Shown in pieces: positions 59,319 through 64,000 of a DNA stretch of 64,000 nt. The stretch is from P36-A1 sp049478495. Lineage in GTDB: Bacteria > Bacillota_I > Bacilli_A > JAJDGJ01. The DNA lies in contig NZ_CP168083.1 in assembly GCF_049478495.1 (NCBI RefSeq), positions 558,001-622,000 of the forward strand, written 5' to 3'. A model generated the notes under the pieces. That model did not search any database and was not told the origin of the DNA. It saw only the letters and a list, made by a program, of their open reading frames with translations. Within the stretch, counting starts at the first letter, position 1, and each line of letters opens with the position of its first letter. The position numbers and the translations under genes were made by a program.

Positions 59319-60398
59319 ATGAGTAGAGTTAATTTAAAAGCAAAAGATTTAGTTGTAGTAAAAGTTGGAACATCAACTTTAGTAAAGAATGATGGAAGTT
59401 TAAACAATGCCAATATAGAAGATTTAGTAAGACAACTAGCTGCAATAAAAGCAAAAGGATTTGATGTATTGCTAGTATCAAGTGGTGCAGTAGGCTTTGG
59501 AAAAGGAATACTACAAATGAATGGCAAAATGAGTATAGCTAAGAAACAAGCAGCCGCAGCAGTTGGACAAGTTGCCTTAATGGATGCATATACAAGATTA
59601 TTTGCACCATATGAAATTAATGTTGGACAAATGTTATTAGTAAATGATGATTTTGTAGTACGAAGTAGAGCATTAAATGCTAAAAACACATTTGAAGCAA
59701 TGAGAGCTTTAGACATAGTAGCAATAGTAAATGAAAATGACTCAACAGTAGTTGATGAAATAAAAATAGGTGATAATGATAATTTATCAGCATTAGTCTC
59801 AATACTGCTTGATGCATCACTATTAATATTGTTATCAGACATTGATGGACTTTACTCTGCAAACCCCGCAAAAAACCCTACAGCAAAAAGATATGAAATA
59901 ATAAGTAAGATTGATAATGAATTAATGAAAGTAGCAACAGGAGCAGGTTCAGCTTTAGGAACCGGTGGAATGATGACAAAATTAGAAGCAGCCTTTAAAT
60001 CTACCAATAGTGGTATACCAATGGTAATAGCAAATGGTAGTGATGATAATATATTAATAGATATAGTAGAAGATCACTTTAATGGAACATATTTCACCCC
60101 ATTAAACAGTAAGAAGAACTTACGTAAAAAATGGCTAGGTTTTATAGCAAAAACAAGTGGAACAATATTTATAGATGAAGGTGCTAAAGATGCATTACTA
60201 AATAAACAAGCTAGTTTGCTTGTTCCAGGAGTAACTAATTTTGTAGGTGAGTTTGAAAAAGATAGCATAGTAGCTATATATGATCAAGATCACAATTTAC
60301 TAGCAAAAGGAAAAGCAACATTAAGTGAAAGTGAATTAACAAATGCAACTTCAGGAATATTTATTCATAAAGATAATATAAGTTTAATAGAGGAGTAG
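59319..60398 (+). CDS. proB: Glutamate 5-kinase
   Basis: A 359-residue enzyme for the first step of proline synthesis. The amino-acid kinase domain shows VVKVGTSTLV (near residue 11), LLVSSGAVGFGKGIL (near 51), VNENDSTVVDEIKIGDNDNLSA (near 137) and LLSDIDGLYSANP (near 170). A C-terminal PUA domain follows from about 275. ATG 59319 is chosen with AAAGGGTGAG upstream instead of an earlier in-frame ATG at 59277. proA follows after five bases. Confidence 0.95.
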   Translation: MSRVNLKAKDLVVVKVGTSTLVKNDGSLNNANIEDLVRQLAAIKAKGFDVLLVSSGAVGFGKGILQMNGKMSIAKKQAAAAVGQVALMDAYTRLFAPYEINVGQMLLVNDDFVVRSRALNAKNTFEAMRALDIVAIVNENDSTVVDEIKIGDNDNLSALVSILLDASLLILLSDIDGLYSANPAKNPTAKRYEIISKIDNELMKVATGAGSALGTGGMMTKLEAAFKSTNSGIPMVIANGSDDNILIDIVEDHFNGTYFTPLNSKKNLRKKWLGFIAKTSGTIFIDEGAKDALLNKQASLLVPGVTNFVGEFEKDSIVAIYDQDHNLLAKGKATLSESELTNATSGIFIHKDNISLIEE

Positions 60399-60403
60399 AT
60401 AAA

Positions 60404-61651
60404 ATGGCATTAGATATAGAAATTGGTAAAAAAGCAAAAATTGCAGCAATACAACTTGCTAACACATCAATAACAACCATAAATAACGCATTAAATAAAT
60501 TAAGTAAAATAATCTTAGAAAATAAAGAAAGTATCATTAAGGCTAATATAGAAGATGTTGAAAAAGCTAGAAAAGCAGGAATGAAAGAAGTAATGATAGA
60601 TCGTCTATCATTAAATGATCAAAGACTTCAAGGTATGGCAAACAATTTATTATTAGTAGAAAATCAAGAAAGTCCAATTAATAAAGTTGTTAGCTCATAT
60701 CAAAGTCCATCAGGCTTTGAAGTTATAACATTAACTGTACCATTAGGCGTAATAGGAATGATATATGAAGCAAGACCAAATGTTACAACTGAAGCCTTAG
60801 CCTTATCATTAAAATCACAAAATGCCTTAATATTAAGAGGTTCAGCATCAGCACTTAATACCAATAAAGCAATAATAAATGCACTAAGAAAAGAAGCCTT
60901 AAAATTAGATTTACCACAAGACTTTGTACAATTGATTCAAACGACAAGTCATGATGATATAATTGATTTAGCAAGAATGGATGAATATGTAGATGTGATA
61001 ATACCAAGAGGTGGTGCAGCCTTAATAAAAAATGTTGTACAAAATGGTAGTGTTCCTGTTATTGAAACCGGAACTGGAAATAACTTTGCTTATGTAAGTG
61101 ATAGTGCCGATTTTGAAAAAGCAATTGATGTTATTATAAATGCTAAAGCTTCTAGAGTTAGTGTTTGTAATTCATTAGAAAAAGTATTAATTGACAAAGA
61201 TGTACTTACAAGCTTTTATACAATGTTAAATAATAGATTAAAAGAATATAACATTAAAGTGCACTGTGACAAAAATTTAATACCATATTTTGATAATTCA
61301 CAAGAGTTTAAAGAAGAAGACTATGATTTAGAATATTTAGACTATGAAATAGGAATTAAAATTGTAGATTCAATCGATGAAGCAATAAAAATAATGAATA
61401 AATATTCATCAAAACATTCAAATTTAATATTATCAAATGATTATACAAAAATTGAAAAATTCAAAAAAGAAGTAGATGCAGCTTGTGTTTATGTAAATGT
61501 TTCAACAAGATTTTCTGATGGAGAGATGTTTGGATTAGGTAGCGAGATAGGAATAAGCACTCAAAAGATACATGCTAGAGGACCAATGGGAGCAGCAGCA
61601 CTAACAAGTACTAAAAGTGTAATAAACGGCTCATACCAAGAGCGAAAATAA
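60404..61651 (+). CDS. proA: Glutamate-5-semialdehyde dehydrogenase (gamma-glutamyl phosphate reductase)
   Basis: A 415-residue enzyme for the second step of proline synthesis. ALDH-type fold with IYEARPNVTTEALALSLKSQNALILRG region (near residue 122), the PRGGAALIKNVVQNG block (near 200), the catalytic Cys in SRVSVCNSLEKVLID (near 250) and GLGSEIGISTQKIHARGP (near 382). It forms an operon with proB. proC is not nearby, so the last step is encoded elsewhere. The stop codon lies at the base of a long terminator. Confidence 0.95.
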   Translation: MALDIEIGKKAKIAAIQLANTSITTINNALNKLSKIILENKESIIKANIEDVEKARKAGMKEVMIDRLSLNDQRLQGMANNLLLVENQESPINKVVSSYQSPSGFEVITLTVPLGVIGMIYEARPNVTTEALALSLKSQNALILRGSASALNTNKAIINALRKEALKLDLPQDFVQLIQTTSHDDIIDLARMDEYVDVIIPRGGAALIKNVVQNGSVPVIETGTGNNFAYVSDSADFEKAIDVIINAKASRVSVCNSLEKVLIDKDVLTSFYTMLNNRLKEYNIKVHCDKNLIPYFDNSQEFKEEDYDLEYLDYEIGIKIVDSIDEAIKIMNKYSSKHSNLILSNDYTKIEKFKKEVDAACVYVNVSTRFSDGEMFGLGSEIGISTQKIHARGPMGAAALTSTKSVINGSYQERK

Positions 61652-61696
61652 ATAATAAAGGACTTTAAACTCGTAAGTTTAAAGTCCTTTATTATT
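61651..61696. terminator. Bidirectional terminator of proBA and HdeD-like gene
   Basis: Perfect 21-bp stem (61651-61671 with 61676-61696), CGTA loop. Its left arm begins in the proA stop codon. Confidence 0.9.
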
Positions 61697-61704
61697 ATTA
61701 AAAA

Positions 61705-62289
61705 TTAAACATCAATAACATCATCATTATTAACATTTGAATTATCATCAGAAACATCAGTTTTGTTTATTTCATATATCTTACGATATAAAACATTATC
61801 AATGATTCCAAATACTGCTTTTATAAAAGCAAAGAAACCAGATAATTGAATAAATGTAACAGCACCCTTTTGAATGTTAAATAAAATGTATATTGCTAAA
61901 ATAAAAGCAATAGCACTATATACTAGCATAATTGGCCATTGTTTAATGCCAAAAGTTTTATAAGTAAACATTTGATTTAGCCCAAAAATACCTTCAACAA
62001 TCATCCAAACAAGTAAAATAATACCAATTAAAGTAACAGTAAATCTAAAGCTGAAAAATAATAAAATACCAATAACAACTAAAGAAATTGCTTGAACAAT
62101 ACGAAGTAACTGTTTTTCATCTTTATTCATGAAATATAATATACCAATTCCAACTCCAGCAACAATTAAAATAATTCCTAGATAAAATCTAACAAAATCT
62201 ATACCAATACCTGGATTGATTAATACCCATAAACCAAATATACCAATTGCTACATTTATTAAAATGTCTAAAAAGAACTCTTTTTTCAT
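61705..62289 (-). CDS. HdeD-like DUF308 membrane protein
   Basis: A 194-residue protein with six closely spaced hydrophobic segments and a short acidic tail (DVSDDNSNVNNDDVIDV). The repeated hydrophobic hairpins with a Gly/Pro turn (GLWVLINPGIGIDFV near residue 18) match the DUF308/HdeD group, where the E. coli member helps at low pH. The ribosome site is AAAGGAGG. The role here is unknown. Confidence 0.75.
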   Translation of the reverse strand: MKKEFFLDILINVAIGIFGLWVLINPGIGIDFVRFYLGIILIVAGVGIGILYFMNKDEKQLLRIVQAISLVVIGILLFFSFRFTVTLIGIILLVWMIVEGIFGLNQMFTYKTFGIKQWPIMLVYSAIAFILAIYILFNIQKGAVTFIQLSGFFAFIKAVFGIIDNVLYRKIYEINKTDVSDDNSNVNNDDVIDV

Positions 62290-62524
62290 AATTGAACCTC
62301 CTTTTGTTTAGATAATAACTTATGAACATAATTTAGTCAAATAAAATACCACAAAACATATTAATAAAGAAAAAAACAAATTAATGAATTATCACAATTT
62401 AAATATAGCTAAAAAGGTTATTTACAATCAATTAATACTTTCTAAAAGCATATTGTTATTTTAGTGTGAAATTATGACTATTAAACTCATATTTAAAGAT
62501 AATAACTAATAAAAAAAACACTAA

Positions 62525-62553
62525 TTGACAAACAATTAAAATATACGTATAAT
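62525..62553 (+). promoter_or_regulatory. Consensus sigma-70 promoter of a small RNA
   Basis: TTGACA (62525-62530), exactly 17 bases, TATAAT (62548-62553). A full 12 of 12 match to the consensus. Confidence 0.9.
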
Positions 62554-62559
62554 AGATTT

Positions 62560-62622
62560 ACATTAAAGAGTACTAATCAATTAGTATTACAACAATGGGC
62601 GATAAGAATCGCTCTTTTTTTA
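62560..62622 (+). ncRNA. Candidate free-standing small RNA, about 63 nt
   Basis: A perfect promoter lies just upstream. The RNA would hold one hairpin (TACTAA at 62571-62576 with TTAGTA at 62581-62586), a short single-stranded piece ACAACAAT, and a terminator (GGGCGAT/ATCGCTC, 62597-62616) ending in seven or more T. There is no open frame with a ribosome site. The downstream yqeG gene starts about 105 bases later and has its own -10 box. It could instead be a leader with attenuation for yqeG. Function unknown. Confidence 0.55.
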
Positions 62623-62727
62623 ATGTTAGTTATTATGTTAAATATAATTAAAACTAGCATGATTACAGTGTATTTATACACAAAAATTATGATATAATAA
62701 AAGGAGTACTCGAAAGGAAGAAAGTGA

Positions 62728-63252
62728 ATGATAAAACTATTCAAACCATCAAAATATTACAATAGCGTTTTTCAAGTAAACTATCAAAAATTATTTGATG
62801 AAGGTATTAAAGTAATAGCCTGTGATTTAGATAACACCTTAGTTCCACACGACGTTGATTTACCAGATGAAAATGTGAAATATCTAGTAAACAAAATACA
62901 ATCTATTGGACTTGAATTCATTATTATAAGTAATAATAATAAGACTAGAGTCAAAAAGTTTGCAGATCCAATAAGTGTAGATTACAACTATAGTTCAAAA
63001 AAGCCGCTACCAGGAGTCTTTCATAAGATTGCCAAGAAATATAATGTTGCAAACAATGAAATAGCTTTAGTTGGTGATCAAATAATGACTGATGTATTTG
63101 GTGCTAATTCAACTAAGGTGGTAAGTGTTTTAGTTAGACCATTAGCAAAAAGAGATATCGTATATACTAAAATAAATCGTTTCTTTGAAAGAATAGTACT
63201 GAAGTTATTAGCAAAGAAAAAACTATTTAAGGATGGAGAATTTTATGAGTAA
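62728..63252 (+). CDS. yqeG: YqeG family HAD IIIA phosphatase
   Basis: A 174-residue HAD-superfamily phosphatase. The nucleophile motif is in VIACDLDNTLVPHDVD (residues about 30-45), followed by FIIISNNNKTRV (motif II, near 70), a KKPLPG segment near 91 with the Lys, and VGDQIMTDVFGAN (motif IV, near 115). In Bacillus yqeG lies directly before yqeH as here. The two frames overlap by eight bases. The substrate is unknown; a phosphatidylglycerophosphate phosphatase role is known for some relatives. Confidence 0.9.
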   Translation: MIKLFKPSKYYNSVFQVNYQKLFDEGIKVIACDLDNTLVPHDVDLPDENVKYLVNKIQSIGLEFIIISNNNKTRVKKFADPISVDYNYSSKKPLPGVFHKIAKKYNVANNEIALVGDQIMTDVFGANSTKVVSVLVRPLAKRDIVYTKINRFFERIVLKLLAKKKLFKDGEFYE

Positions 63253-64000
63253 AAAGATATGTTATGGCTGTGGTGTAGAACTACAAGACAAGAATAAAAA
63301 TGAACCGGGGTATATAAATAATTTAGAAAATGAAGAACATGAACTTTGTCAAAGATGTTTTAAAATGAATAATTACAATGAATACCATTCACATTACTTA
63401 CAAGCAGAAGATTTTAAAAAGATTTTAAAAAATCAAATTAAACCTAAGAATTTAGTAGTATTAATAGTAGATTTATTTGATTTAGAAGCGTCATTTTCAA
63501 CTGAACTACTAAATATAATAAAATACAACCCTATAGTATTAGTTGCAAGCAAAAGAGATTTAATACTTAAAAGTGTTAAAGATAAAAAACTTACAACATA
63601 TTTAATGAAGATAGCAAAAGAAAAAGAACTAGATATAAAAGATATTGTAATATCATCAGCATTAAAAAAATACAATGTAGATGATTTAATGGATAGTATT
63701 TTTGATAACTATCATCATAAAGATGTATATATTTGTGGAATTACAAATGTTGGTAAATCAAGTATAGTTAATGCCTTAATAAATTCAATGGCTAAAACAG
63801 AACATAAAATTACAATATCAAATTATCCTGGAACAACCCTAGATAGTATTGCAATCCCACTAGATGATGCGACATTATATGATACGCCAGGAATAGTAAA
63901 TAATAAACAAATGATACATCATGTATCAGTAAAAGACTATAAATATTTTACTAATAACAAAGAAATAAAAGCGATGAACTATCAACTAAATGAAGAACAA
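63245..64000 (+). CDS. yqeH: Ribosome-assembly GTPase YqeH (3' end outside window)
   Basis: A circularly permuted GTPase needed for 30S ribosome assembly. Seen here: the N-terminal zinc finger CYGCG (residues 6-10) and CQRC (near 37), then the permuted G motifs in the order G4 (VASKRD, near 99), G5-like (ISSALKK, near 136), G1 (GITNVGKSSIVNAL, near 165) and G3 (YDTPG, near 212). The frame is still open at 64000. The overlap with yqeG supports one operon. Confidence 0.93.
   Translation, partial: MSKKICYGCGVELQDKNKNEPGYINNLENEEHELCQRCFKMNNYNEYHSHYLQAEDFKKILKNQIKPKNLVVLIVDLFDLEASFSTELLNIIKYNPIVLVASKRDLILKSVKDKKLTTYLMKIAKEKELDIKDIVISSALKKYNVDDLMDSIFDNYHHKDVYICGITNVGKSSIVNALINSMAKTEHKITISNYPGTTLDSIAIPLDDATLYDTPGIVNNKQMIHHVSVKDYKYFTNNKEIKAMNYQLNEEQ

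Larger units (their letters stand above)
62290..62727. other. Intergenic region with small-RNA unit
   Basis: 438 bases. It holds a consensus promoter (62525-62553) and terminator (62597-62622) that define a short transcript, then a separate TATAAT upstream of yqeG. Bases 62290-62520 show nothing recognised. Confidence 0.6.

Overview
The window is about 64 kb of very AT-rich DNA, by eye under 30% G+C. TGG encodes Trp and TGA, TAA and TAG all act as stops, so the code is the standard bacterial one. Gene content points to a low-GC Gram-positive bacterium of the Bacilli in the broad sense (for example an erysipelotrichial or mollicute-related lineage, or something Gemella-like): GlpP antitermination, CcpA-type cre sites, a FabT-type MarR regulator, the YqeG/YqeH pair, pyruvate oxidase, D-lactate dehydrogenase and a PgaC/PgaD polysaccharide synthase. 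The species cannot be named from the sequence alone.

Layout. 1-6.6 kb: glycerol catabolism (glycerol-3-P dehydrogenase with a BFD-type [2Fe-2S] tail, a flavoprotein, a DUF1667 protein, GlpP, a pentapeptide-repeat protein, GlpF, GlpK). 6.6-8.2 kb: an intact ISL3-family IS sitting inside the loop of the old glpK/pox terminator. 8.2-10 kb: pyruvate oxidase. 10.1-11.2 kb: a seven-tRNA operon (Ile, Ile, Ala, Val, Thr, Lys, Leu) with a glyoxalase-like gene inside it. 11.2-13.9 kb: a decayed second ISL3 copy, a frameshifted ABC ATPase and a lipoprotein. 14.3-17.6 kb: a HisC-like aminotransferase, an untracked 28-codon peptide gene with an operator-like palindrome and a terminator, D-lactate dehydrogenase and an EIIC-like membrane protein. 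17.7-23.45 kb: a degraded integrative island at a tRNA-Leu gene. It has imperfect 43-bp end repeats, an integrase C-terminal fossil, an AbiEi/AbiEii toxin-antitoxin pair with its own operator, a recQ fossil, an IS30-family transposase and an unrecognised two-gene locus. 23.5-29 kb: loosely packed accessory DNA encoding small envelope proteins, including a PASTA plus Ltp-repeat protein that resembles phage superinfection-exclusion lipoproteins. 29-34.3 kb: nitronate monooxygenase-like, YaaA, CDGSH/YjdI/YjdJ-type iron-sulfur genes and oleate hydratase. 34.7-36.5 kb: PgaD/PgaC-like genes. 36.6-39.3 kb: two GltS paralogues in tandem. 39.5-52.7 kb: lipid synthesis (plsY, birA, bioY, fabV, then accBCDA-fabH-acpP-fabDGFZ-acpS-plsC-fabT). 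52.9-64 kb: fba, hslO, hemolysin III, two secreted nuclease paralogues around ychF, proBA, an HdeD-like protein, a probable small RNA, yqeG and the 5' part of yqeH.

How it fits together. Glycerol enters through GlpF, is phosphorylated by GlpK and is oxidised to DHAP. Pyruvate then goes to D-lactate or, with oxygen, to acetyl-phosphate plus H2O2. BioY and BirA supply biotin to AccB. AccBCDA and the Fab enzymes make acyl chains, with FabV as the only obvious enoyl reductase next to the cluster. PlsY and a PlsC-like protein use those chains. Three tandem FabT-type boxes between fabV and accB probably control both directions.

The most noteworthy items are: the triple 16-bp-phased FabT operator; the peptide gene before ldhD; the tRNA-Leu island with its unrecognised two-gene locus; the Ltp/PASTA cassette with 90-bp repeats near its flanks; the IS that split a bidirectional terminator; and the free-standing small-RNA candidate at about 62.56 kb.
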